Source: JAPOUP01 sp965199865 (lineage in GTDB: Bacteria > Pseudomonadota > Alphaproteobacteria > Rhodobacterales > Rhodobacteraceae). Taken from it: a stretch of 64,000 bases of DNA. Below are positions 29,201 to 36,535 of the stretch, one piece after another. Each line of letters opens with the position of its first letter. The stretch's first letter is position 1. The stretch spans positions 434,001 to 498,000 of the forward strand of contig CBDATU010000011.1 of assembly GCA_965199865.1 (NCBI GenBank), given 5' to 3'. The notes under the pieces are model-generated. The model was not told the DNA's origin. It saw only the letters and a program-made list of their open reading frames with translations, and searched no databases. The position numbers and the translations under genes were made by a program.

Positions 29201-29289
29201 GGCTCCCGATAGGGACCGACAAGGATCGGCTGGTCGTGCAGATGCTCTTCCGGAACGCCGGTCACGTCAGGAACTCCTGGTAGTGCCAT
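26257..29289 (-). CDS. res: Type III restriction enzyme helicase-nuclease (Res)
   Basis: A 1010-residue SF2 ATPase-nuclease. Walker A is ATGTGKTT (Lys174), motif II NDEGHHCW (Asp324-Glu325), motif III SATP (363-366) and a motif VI region GSQLLCEQTMGRALRR. The C-terminus has a PD-(D/E)xK nuclease: PDFFVR (930-931) and VLEGKG (Glu950, Lys952). All catalytic elements look intact. It is the first gene of a two-gene operon with mod. Such enzymes translocate or diffuse along DNA and cut near unmethylated target sites, defending against phage. Confidence 0.92.
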   Translation of the reverse strand: MALPGVPDVTGVPEEHLHDQPILVGPYREPDRHWRTVGDSTHDEVVPGRRAADAPLPMGVHGPVQGDLDLHGIDGKGGKAIDRLRHELREWRAGGWKGTTHATRELLEYWSREPGEGPLHSLFYAQREAVETVVYLTEVGNGSHWMVKHLKRLADGWSRGLLRVALRMATGTGKTTVMACLIAWYAVNRRREHRASAGSLARNVDRVVVICPGRTIRDRLRGLDPRTKASIYDEWRLVPASLQRRLGGFRVDVINWERLQPRNGLDYADIDAKGGGGRLSYTKAMDLAGAGTDADSAESPDEMWSRLLGRVRPGRKERIVVLNDEGHHCWERRDGERPGIWMEALHALAGHRHYDVSQVVDLSATPIFINPGKTRRPEGMKEGLSTDQVVPWVISEFALMEAMESGLVKIPQPPRGSGAAAESPLRNLFDANGKRTLDTTDSMKMVRDGIALLYKDYEDTFNTWKSANDPRVGHPVFIVVANNKRNARALFEILGGRLGADGVTERSDFKLLSNVPHVGADPSECLMRTILVLSRSNSPEKDEGDQVKGGALGLREVGDRKSDGRTATEDELREVLQSVARPEGRGAEVRCVVSVGMLTEGWDCQRVTHILGYRAFGSQLLCEQTMGRALRRRDYDNLENVRRRDDGRVERRFPAEYATVFGVPFVRQSAEGEPKQPMPPEPKTEVHAIGSRVADHRIWVPDFKYYTATPAGFQVTLASDRVVEAWPVAGQEQGDITKVDTQGPIGPGKTIEAEPAIRPDKGVWLLAAELVRLLGDRLEAEGEAESAGRWRRGVLFSHCLRAVREWLQHGRIAFLPNDLESEGMRDLARDSILKALDLDDGPVRRIGVPSDPRSELRSAGDWRPFLTSLREVVKVERSELNVAACHSKLETEIARALDTSGLVAAFVRNHGPERFEIPYRYKGGWARYVPDFFVRCDPLPDGRVPHIVLEGKGVPDERSEHKAWWTDRWWLPCADRAGVAHRQVWTRRELSARCDVGAAIQSAIREAANR

Positions 29290-29639
29290 CCTTTCGGTCC
29301 ATCACTGTCAGATCCTCGATCCATCGAAACTCCATAAGGTTCACGTGGGCCGGACTTCAGGGACTGTCCGTCACGCCCGCCGCTATCATCAGCGTAACCC
29401 ATAGCAAGGAGTGGACACGGTAGAAACCTCAGTACATGAAATACAGGGCGATGCCATTCGTATGGTTCTCCAGCTTCTTCGGGAATACGTTCGTCAGTCC
29501 GATGAACTTCCGCACCGACATGTGCAACGTAATTTTCCGATCGCTGGTCAACCATCATCACCGGTGTTCTGCCGTACTCCGTTACCCGAAATCCTACCAC
29601 GAATCCGGTCGATTCCATTTTGTCAGTCTAGCTGCGCTT
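29290..29639. other. Upstream region of the res-mod operon
   Basis: About 350 nt holding the presumed promoter of res. Open frames in it have no family signature and I see no element ends. Confidence 0.35.
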
Positions 29640-30536
29640 GATCTGCCGTTCGGCACGATAAGTTCCCAATAGCGGATGTGCTTGCCCTGCATCGAATGGA
29701 TCATGTCGCCCATCTGGTCGATGGTATCCACTTCTCGCACGTCATGACAACCCCTGCAGTCATTGAAGTAATGTTGAAGATGCTTCCCGGAAAACTTGTG
29801 GTAGATACCCTTGTGACCACGCTTGAACATGACCCAGAAAGACTTCATGCCGGAAAACGCACAGTTGTAGTCCGTATAGATCTTCACGTTTTGCGTCCGG
29901 CCCATCCATCTTGGCGACAGTATCGATGAAGAAGTGCAGCGCGGGTCTGTTAGCGTTATCCACCACCTGCGCGGCGACCTTGTTGGTCTCGCGGTCCTTC
30001 GCACCGACGACGGTTGACCTGCCGAACCCTCCGCGACCGGTGTTCAGTTTCCCGGACCCATGCCTGTTTCTTACCAGCCCACCGACATAAGTCCCGTCTG
30101 CCTCGATAGGACCGGAACGGACGCGCTCACCCGTCCCTTCCTCATGGGCCCGCCTCAGCCGGTGAAACAAGAACTAGGCCAATTTCCGGCCGATGTCCGG
30201 CTCAGGGTGAATACGCATGGACGACACTTCCCTGATGTTCGTCCGGAACGGGGGGATGCCAACCGCCCAATGCCGGTATCTCAGCCTGAATCCCTCCATC
30301 ACGGATCCGGATTTCACGCTGAACATCGGCCTGCCCGGACATACCTGGCATCCATGCGTCATTGCGGGGAGATTGATGCCACACTGAACGCTGTCGGTGT
30401 GACGGTGAGGGCAGCACGGCCCGTCAGGCCACCGTTGCAGCGAAATCCAATCACGGGCTTTGTCCTGGTCTGGTAGCACCGCTATAATCTCAGGCAACGT
30501 CAGCTTGCGACAGCGCTTTCCGGGCGCGTTGAGCAT
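29640..30536 (-). pseudogene. Decayed IS1595-family transposase
   Basis: Fragments of one transposase appear in order on the minus strand. An N-terminal zinc-ribbon region is recognisable though damaged (CCPHRHTDSVQCG, then HGCQVCPGRPMFSVKSGSVM). DDE pieces follow: GPIEADGTYVGGLVRNRHG, VVGAKDRETNKVAAQVV, IYTDYNCAF, then SFWVMFKRGHKGIYHKFSGK and REVDTIDQMGDM. At least two frameshifts separate them. The sequence parallels the intact copy at 61087-62055, but identity is only moderate and I could not find its inverted repeats. Confidence 0.82.
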
Positions 30537-30540
30537 AGCT

Positions 30541-30981
30541 GCCGCCTCATCCGTTACCGAACGGTGAAATTGCGCCAGACCCGGCTCAAGGGGTAAATGT
30601 TACTTTGGGATATAATTTCAAGATTACGGCATTCCCTTAAGGATAGTTGCCATCACTCTGATCCGCCCAGCTCCATTTTCTGTTGAGGTGATTCCTAGCG
30701 GACCAAGCCCGCTGTATTGGTACAGTTTGAGTTCTTCCCCCACTTCCACTCCGACACGCTATGTCCGGTTGTTTCCTCTGCCCGAGATTCTCTCTCGCAC
30801 CAAGATGCACGGACGTTGCGTTCGGAGTGGAAGGAAGTGGGGAATCGATAGACATATACATGTTGCAACATTTATTGCGAAAGGTTCGTTTAATCTTTCT
30901 CTTTATCTCCTGAAAGCAATAGGTTATAAAATAGAGACAGTTCTCTAGTGCTCCTGTGAAGATTGTGCTCCTAGGTAGGTG
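30541..30981. other. Gene-free AT-richer stretch
   Basis: About 440 nt without a supported gene, lower in GC than its surroundings, between two IS elements. Confidence 0.35.
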
Positions 30982-32189
30982 TAGGGGTATCGCATGAATT
31001 TCATGCCCCGAGAATCTCGAGCAGGAAATCGTCGTCCCAGCTCGCGAGTTTCCTCATCACCCGTATGGATTTTCGCTTCTTCGCCCGGTGGGCAGGTTCA
31101 TCGCCATGTGCTTCATGACCGCGAAGTTCTTCGGTGCCCCGTCCTTCCTTACCCGGCTGTCATCGTCCCGGAAGGTCATGTCCAGCACCCAGTGCAGCCG
31201 GTTCTCGATTCCCCAGTGCGAGCGCACCGCATACGCGAACCGCCTGGCGTCGAGAGGCAGGGACGAGATGAAATACCGTGTCTCCACCGTGGTCTTTCCA
31301 CCGGTCTCGCGGGTGGAAACCACCCGCCCGATGCTGGTCAGACCATCCCAGCCCGGATGGCGCTCGCGCAGCCAGCCGATGTCCGCGCACTGGCTGTACT
31401 CACGCGTCCCATCCGGCCCCTGTCCCCGTCAACCGTCCGGTAACGCCCGCCATTTTCGCGCTCCCGCTCCCCGGACCACACCATCACGTCCTCGTGAAGG
31501 GTGCCCTGGTTCGCCTTCAGCGCAAGCGTGTAGTCCGCTCCCCGGTCGCGGATTTTCTCCGCGATGGCGCGCTGGCACCCCATGGCGTCGATCGTGACGA
31601 TCGCCCCCTTCAGCTGGAGCAGCTCCAGCAGCTCCGGGATGTCCTTTATCCCGTTGCCTTTGCTCGCGCTGGGCCGCTGCCCCAGGACCAGGCGCTGGCT
31701 GTCGCACCAGGCGGAGATCATGTGCACGGGCGCCACTCCGCCGGCCTTCGAGCCCCGCATGGTCTTTCCATCCACCGCGACGGTGCGGCCGCCTAGGTCT
31801 CCGACGGCCTCCGCCGCCCACCGCGCGAAGGCCTCGCCGAACGCCTCCGGATCGAGCGCCCGGAACACCGTCGACAGGGTGTCGTGGGACGGGGTGCCAT
31901 TGGCGAAATCGGACAGCCGGCGCAGGAATTCCAGCTTCCGCCTGCCGTATTCGGCGATGTCGGTGAAACTTTCGCACCCGGAAATCACCCCGACGGGACA
32001 CAATAGAAGGATCTCATTAAGCGGATACACGACCTTCGACTGCTGCCGGGGATCTTCGAGGCCTGCCATAACAGACTGGAACGACGTTGTTTTTTTCATG
32101 GTACTGCTCTCTGGTTCGTTCTGTTTTGCGACCTGGACCAGAGAGCCGCCGTCCGCGCAACCACGCCTACCATTCATGCGATACCCCTA
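30982..32189 (-). mobile_element. ISAs1-family insertion sequence
   Basis: A 1208-bp element. The ends carry a perfect 18-bp inverted repeat (TAGGGGTATCGCATGAAT at 30982-30999, its complement at 32172-32189). Flanking 10-bp direct repeats TAGGTAGGTG (30972-30981) and TAGGTAAGTG (32190-32199) differ at one base, fitting the 8-10 bp duplication of this family. It contains one frameshifted transposase. A degraded relative lies at 9360-9612. Confidence 0.9.
31057..32099 (-). pseudogene. ISAs1-family transposase with a frameshift
   Basis: Starts at 32099 with MKKTTSFQSVMAGLEDPRQQ, the DDE_Tnp_1-associated N-terminal domain. The catalytic core follows (VAVDGKTMRGSKAGG, IVTIDAMGCQRAIAEKI). Near 31425 the frame shifts; the C-terminal part (TREYSQCADIGWLRERHPGW, RSHWGIENRLHWVLDMTFRD with the catalytic Glu) continues in another frame to 31057. 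Joined length is about 350 residues, the family norm. One indel therefore inactivates an otherwise well preserved gene. Confidence 0.88.
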
Positions 32190-32273
32190 TAGGTAAGTGT
32201 GGAAGGGGTTGCAACGGGACCTTAATCATCTCATTTTGGTTGTGGCCATAATGTGATTACAGGAAGGTTTGAT

Positions 32274-32534
32274 ATGGCTGGTACGGATACGGTCGTTCGC
32301 GCGAGGATCGACCGGGCGACGAAGCAGGAAGCCACCCGACTGTTCCAGCAAATGGGGATCACCGTCTCGGATGCGATCCGCATGATGCTGGTGCAGGCTG
32401 TAGCGGAGAGGGCGCTTCCCTTTGAAGTGAAGGTTCCGAACCCGGATACGGTAGCCGCCCTGCAGGATTCCAGGAACGGGGTGGTGACCCGCTTCACTTC
32501 CGTTAATGAGCTGTTCGCGGACATCGGTGACTGA
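32274..32534 (+). CDS. RelB/DinJ-family antitoxin, no toxin partner seen
   Basis: An 86-residue ribbon-helix-helix protein (TVVRARIDRATKQEATRLFQ, MGITVSDAIRMMLVQAVAE) with the RelB/DinJ layout: DNA-binding N-terminus and a toxin-binding C-terminus (PFEVKVPNPDTVAALQ). The ATG at 32274 has an AGGAAGG Shine-Dalgarno. Normally a RelE/YafQ toxin gene overlaps or follows closely; here the next ~1 kb has no recognisable toxin. It lies 85 nt beyond the ISAs1 end. Confidence 0.85.
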   Translation: MAGTDTVVRARIDRATKQEATRLFQQMGITVSDAIRMMLVQAVAERALPFEVKVPNPDTVAALQDSRNGVVTRFTSVNELFADIGD

Positions 32535-33599
32535 ACCTTCGTGCTACCGGTGCTCCGTCGAATGATCGGGATCGATAGGATGATGTGATGGAAGGGTCCC
32601 TCCAGACCGGCAGCACGAATTCGCCTCTCTCATTTTTTCAGTGGGACCAGATCAAGTCGCGAGGAAGGACGGCACCGGGTTTCTGGCTAGTGCTTTCCGG
32701 CGGGCCCGCGTCCCTTCTCCGTCCGGTTCGGGCCGTGTGGGCTTTCGGCACCGGCTACGCCGCCAGTTGGAGCGGGCGGAAAACCATGATGGAAATAACG
32801 AACCAGATCAACGAGGTGGATTCAGGCAAAAATGGGGCGCGACCCCGGTTATAGCGCAGGGCCAGCTTGCACCGGAGAGCTTCATGATCGACCGCCATAC
32901 GCGATAAGGCAACCGAATGCATTATCTGGGTTGTTGACAGACGACCTACAAGCCCCCACCCCGTACGCAGGTGCCGTTTCACGGAAGTAAAGGGGGGCTT
33001 TTCTGCCTTGACGACAGCCGGAAAGCCCGACTAAGGGTCAGTCGGTACCGCTGCGAGCCCCCTAAAAGAAAACAATTAAGAATCAATGGTATAAGAATCT
33101 TTTTGCTCAATAGAGTGGAAGTGGGAATCCAAATTTGGGCAGGTAGGGCACTTTGATTCTTTGTGGATCACGGGATTAGGGGGGGTGAAGGGCAACATTC
33201 CCACCCTGCAGGGTTTTCGGTCATGGCTGCGTGGCCTATCCGTGTTCCGAGGCCCTCGAAGAGAACGACTCCATCGTATTGCGGGGCTCAGATGCTCGAA
33301 CTCCGAACGTATGGATGACGTGGATGTGGAGTTCCGGAACTTCAGGATCACCCTCGCCCGTCCCTCCCCATCCAGAAAGGAACAGGCGATCGTAGCCGCG
33401 CCACACGGATTCAGCGTTGCGTCGGCTCTTTCATGCGGTCACCAGTGTATGTCGGGACGACTTCCGCGACCTACTGCAATGCGATCCTTCGCAGGAAATT
33501 CCATCTGGATCGGGTGACCGAAGATTTCGTCTGCACCTTAAGTCGTGATAGGGCTCACAGGGTGCCCGACACGAATCTGGCACGAAAGGAGACTGGATC
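32535..33599. other. Long gene-free stretch between the island and the box operon
   Basis: Over 1 kb without a supported gene. It contains a possible terminator-like inverted repeat (AGCCCCC at 32951 with GGGGGGCT followed by TTTTCT at about 32992-33003, large loop) and an AT-rich patch near 33065-33115. Short open frames lack family signatures. Confidence 0.4.
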
Positions 33600-35135
33600 A
33601 TGAGTGGAAATGCAGCAGCCTGGTTCGTCGACCGCCACATTTCCGAATGCCGTGGTGAAAAGGCGGCTTTTGTCGAGGCCTGGGACGGTGGGCGCTCCCT
33701 GACTTATGCCGAACTTGCCGAAGGGGCAGGGCGGGTCGCCGCGGCTCTGAAGCGTGCGGGCATTCGGCGGGAGGAACGCGCGGCCATGTTCGTACTCGAC
33801 CAGATCGAGTTTCCAGTGATCTTCTGGGGCGCTCTGAAAGCCGGTGTGCAGCCTGTCGCGCTCAACACACTCCTTCCAGCGGATATGTGCCGTCTGATTC
33901 TGGAAGACAGCCGCGCCAGCATTGCATTCGTTTCGGCTGAACTTCTGGACAGCTTCCTGTCCGCGGCACAGGACGTTACCCATCTTCGTGACATCGTCGT
34001 GGTCGGTGCCGATGCTCAGGGTCGGATGACATCCTATCAGGACTTCGTCAAAGGGGTCGGATCGGCAGGAACGATCGACTGTCCTGGCGACGAAGTCGCC
34101 TTCTGGCTCTACTCCTCGGGGTCGACCGGAGTGCCGAAAGGTGTCCGCCACGTTCACGGGGCTCTGCGCGTGACCTGCGACAGCTATGGTGCACAGGTTC
34201 TCGGTATTCGGGAGAGCGATATCGTCTTTTCCGCAGCCAAACTATTCTTCGCTTACGGCCTGGGGAACAGCATGTCGTTTCCGTTATCCGTCGGCGCAAC
34301 GGCTCTGCTCTTTAACGGGCGACCCACGCCGGACTCGGTCTCCCGGATACTTTCGACCTGTACGCCCACGATTTTCTGCGGCGTGCCAACGCTATACGCG
34401 GCAATGATTCATAAAATTGAAACCGAGGAATCGCGCCCGGAGGCTCCCTTGCGGACCTGTATCTCCGCTGGTGAAGCTCTCCCTGCCGAGATCGGGCGGA
34501 AGTGGAAGCACATCTGGGGTGTGGATATCATGGATGGTGTCGGCTCAACCGAAATGTTGCATATCTTCCTGTCAAACCGTCCGGGGGACACAGAATACGG
34601 CACGTCCGGAATTGCCGTGCCCGGTTACGACATACGCCTCGTGGACGAAAATGGGGGTGATGTTGGGCCAGGTCTGGTTGGTGAACTGCTTGTGCGCGGC
34701 AATTCGGCGGCGGCGTATTACTGGAACCAGCGTGAGAAATCTCGCGCAACGTTTGAGGGGGAGTGGACCCGCACGGGCGACAAATACGAAATGACCGACA
34801 CTGGCCGCCTTATCTACTGCGGCCGAACCGATGACATGTTCAAGGTCTCTGGCATCTGGGTCAGCCCATTCGAGATCGAACAGGCCCTGGTCGAATGCCC
34901 CGCCATCCTCGAAGCCGCGGTGGTAGCGCACAGAGATGAGGAAGGCCTCGAGAAACCGAAGGCGTTCGTCGTTCTGAAGGATGGCTATGGCGAGGATGCG
35001 CTTGATGGCCTGAAGGACTTCGTCAAGGAAAGGATCGGGAAGTGGAAATACCCCAGATGGGTGGAGGTCGTGGATGATCTGCCGAAGACGGCCACTGGCA
35101 AGATCCAGCGCTTCAGGTTGAGAGGCCCGGAGTGA
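33600..35135 (+). CDS. bclA: Benzoate-CoA ligase
   Basis: A 511-residue ANL enzyme that activates benzoate to benzoyl-CoA, the entry step of the box pathway. Features are the P-loop YSSGSTGVPKGVRHVH, the substrate-pocket region SAAKLFFAYGLGNSMSFPL typical of benzoate-CoA ligases, DGVGSTEMLHIFLSNRPG, and the C-terminal catalytic Lys in LPKTATGKIQRFRLR. Start ATG at 33600 follows GAAAGGAG. Its stop overlaps the next gene by 4 nt. Context with boxABC makes the assignment firm. Confidence 0.95.
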   Translation: MSGNAAAWFVDRHISECRGEKAAFVEAWDGGRSLTYAELAEGAGRVAAALKRAGIRREERAAMFVLDQIEFPVIFWGALKAGVQPVALNTLLPADMCRLILEDSRASIAFVSAELLDSFLSAAQDVTHLRDIVVVGADAQGRMTSYQDFVKGVGSAGTIDCPGDEVAFWLYSSGSTGVPKGVRHVHGALRVTCDSYGAQVLGIRESDIVFSAAKLFFAYGLGNSMSFPLSVGATALLFNGRPTPDSVSRILSTCTPTIFCGVPTLYAAMIHKIETEESRPEAPLRTCISAGEALPAEIGRKWKHIWGVDIMDGVGSTEMLHIFLSNRPGDTEYGTSGIAVPGYDIRLVDENGGDVGPGLVGELLVRGNSAAAYYWNQREKSRATFEGEWTRTGDKYEMTDTGRLIYCGRTDDMFKVSGIWVSPFEIEQALVECPAILEAAVVAHRDEEGLEKPKAFVVLKDGYGEDALDGLKDFVKERIGKWKYPRWVEVVDDLPKTATGKIQRFRLRGPE

Positions 35136-35950
35136 TCGCCCCCTGGGCTCGATCCGGCACACTTACCGCTGCGGGGAAGGCGCTCGAATATGCCTGTATC
35201 GGACTGGAGCCATCCGGCACACCGACCCTGGTTCTCCTCCATGAGGGTCTCGGATCCGTGGCACTCTGGCGCGGTTTTCCGGAATCATTGGCTGAGGCAA
35301 CCGGGTTTGGAATCATTGCCTTTTCGCGCGCAGGATATGGCAGGTCCGATCTCGCCGAGCTGCCACGTCCCCTTGATTACATGACGCGCGAGGCGTGCGA
35401 AGTTCTGCCCCAGGTTCTTGACGCGATCGGATTCAGACGGGGAGTGCTTGTCGGTCATAGCGACGGCGCGACCATCGCGGCGATCCATGCAGGGAGCGTC
35501 CAGGATCGTCGCGTGCGAGGGGTCGTCCTGATGGCACCGCATTTCTTCACGGAAGGCATGGGGCTGGCCGAGATTGCAAAGGCGAAGGTGGCATATGAGA
35601 CTGGTGACCTGAGGAGCCGCATGGCCAGGTATCACCGCGACCCCGACAATACTTTCAGAGGCTGGAACGACAGCTGGCTCCATCCGGACTTCAGGACCTG
35701 GAATGTCGCTGACGTGATCGACACTATCCGCGTGCCAATCCTTGCGGTCCAGGGTCGGGACGACCAGTACGGTACGCTTGCGCAGATCATTGAGATAGAG
35801 AAGCGAAGCCACGCCCCAGTGGACACGGTAGTGCTCGACGAATGCCGGCATGCACTTTTTTTCGATCAGGGAGATGCCGTCGTGGAACTGATCGCGAACT
35901 TCTGTTCCCGGCTGTTCAGGAAGGAAGCGACTCAATCGGAGGGTGATTGA
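35132..35950 (+). CDS. Alpha/beta hydrolase of the box operon
   Basis: A 272-residue alpha/beta hydrolase: oxyanion region LLHEGLGSVALWRGFP, nucleophile elbow VGHSDGAT, late Asp in VQGRDDQYGT and His in CRHALFFDQ. Hydrolases of this kind sit in many benzoyl-CoA oxidation clusters, where a role in clearing CoA esters or lactones is proposed but not settled. The GTG start at 35132 overlaps the bclA stop (GTGA). Confidence 0.88.
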   Translation: MIAPWARSGTLTAAGKALEYACIGLEPSGTPTLVLLHEGLGSVALWRGFPESLAEATGFGIIAFSRAGYGRSDLAELPRPLDYMTREACEVLPQVLDAIGFRRGVLVGHSDGATIAAIHAGSVQDRRVRGVVLMAPHFFTEGMGLAEIAKAKVAYETGDLRSRMARYHRDPDNTFRGWNDSWLHPDFRTWNVADVIDTIRVPILAVQGRDDQYGTLAQIIEIEKRSHAPVDTVVLDECRHALFFDQGDAVVELIANFCSRLFRKEATQSEGD

Positions 35951-36390
35951 TGCGGGAGCCAGGAAGCTGGCCTACACATGCCTACATACCAGGCCAGACA
36001 CCGCGCCATCCAGACGGTTGCTTCGATGCACTCAGAAATACGGCAAGACCGGGGTCAACGGTTGCGGAGCTTGCCGACTGCGCCGCGTTTCGTACGGGAT
36101 TGCGCTACATTGACGCCGGATTCTACTGGGAAGCGCATGAGCTGCTCGAACCTGTCTGGATGGCCCTGCCGAAGGCAGGTGCGGATCGACGGTTGGTTCA
36201 GGGTCTGATCCAGCTGGCGAATGGTTTCCTCAAACTCAGGATGGACAGGGCAAATGCGGCGCTGCGCCTTGCTCGGATCGCACGCGATCTGATCCCGGAT
36301 CCAGAGGCCGGTATGCTCATGACCATAGATCTGAATGAAATGCACCGGAGAATCGATTCTCTCGAAGAAGCAGCATCATGCGCATTATAA
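35950..36390 (+). CDS. DUF309-family protein
   Basis: A 146-residue protein with the DUF309 hallmarks: an N-terminal YIPGQTPRHP motif and the helical core FYWEAHELLEPVWMALPKAG, then QGLIQLANGFLKLRM. Function is unknown. I take the ATG at 35950 (TGATG junction with the hydrolase) over the TTG at 35947. It closes the first box transcription segment; its stop lies inside a palindromic motif. Presence of a DUF309 gene in a benzoate cluster is unusual to my knowledge. Confidence 0.85.
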   Translation: MREPGSWPTHAYIPGQTPRHPDGCFDALRNTARPGSTVAELADCAAFRTGLRYIDAGFYWEAHELLEPVWMALPKAGADRRLVQGLIQLANGFLKLRMDRANAALRLARIARDLIPDPEAGMLMTIDLNEMHRRIDSLEEAASCAL

Positions 36391-36480
36391 TGCAAATTAT
36401 GCTAAGTAAGCTTGGTGGAAATTCTCGATGGAATAAAATTGTGACCTAGAAAATGCTATATTATGCAATAATTGATTTGC
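36382..36480 (+). promoter_or_regulatory. AT-rich operator/promoter region before boxC
   Basis: A perfect 12-bp palindrome GCATTATAATGC (36382-36393) is followed by AAATTATGC and, about 65 nt on, by TATTATGCAATAATTG. Repeated TTATGCA/TAATGCA cores in an AT-rich island of a GC-rich genome suggest binding sites. BoxR, encoded downstream, is the obvious candidate; BoxR/BzdR operators in Azoarcus contain TGCA, but an exact match is not claimed. Confidence 0.5.
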
Positions 36481-36535
36481 GGATTCCCTTTTTTTCCATA
36501 TGGTTCCTCCGAGATTCCGCAGGGGGGAGGGGCCC

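Noticed and set aside
36410..36432. GGTGGAAATTC-like sequence resembling the IS256 inverted repeat
   Set aside because: Only about ten bases match; too short to call an IS remnant.
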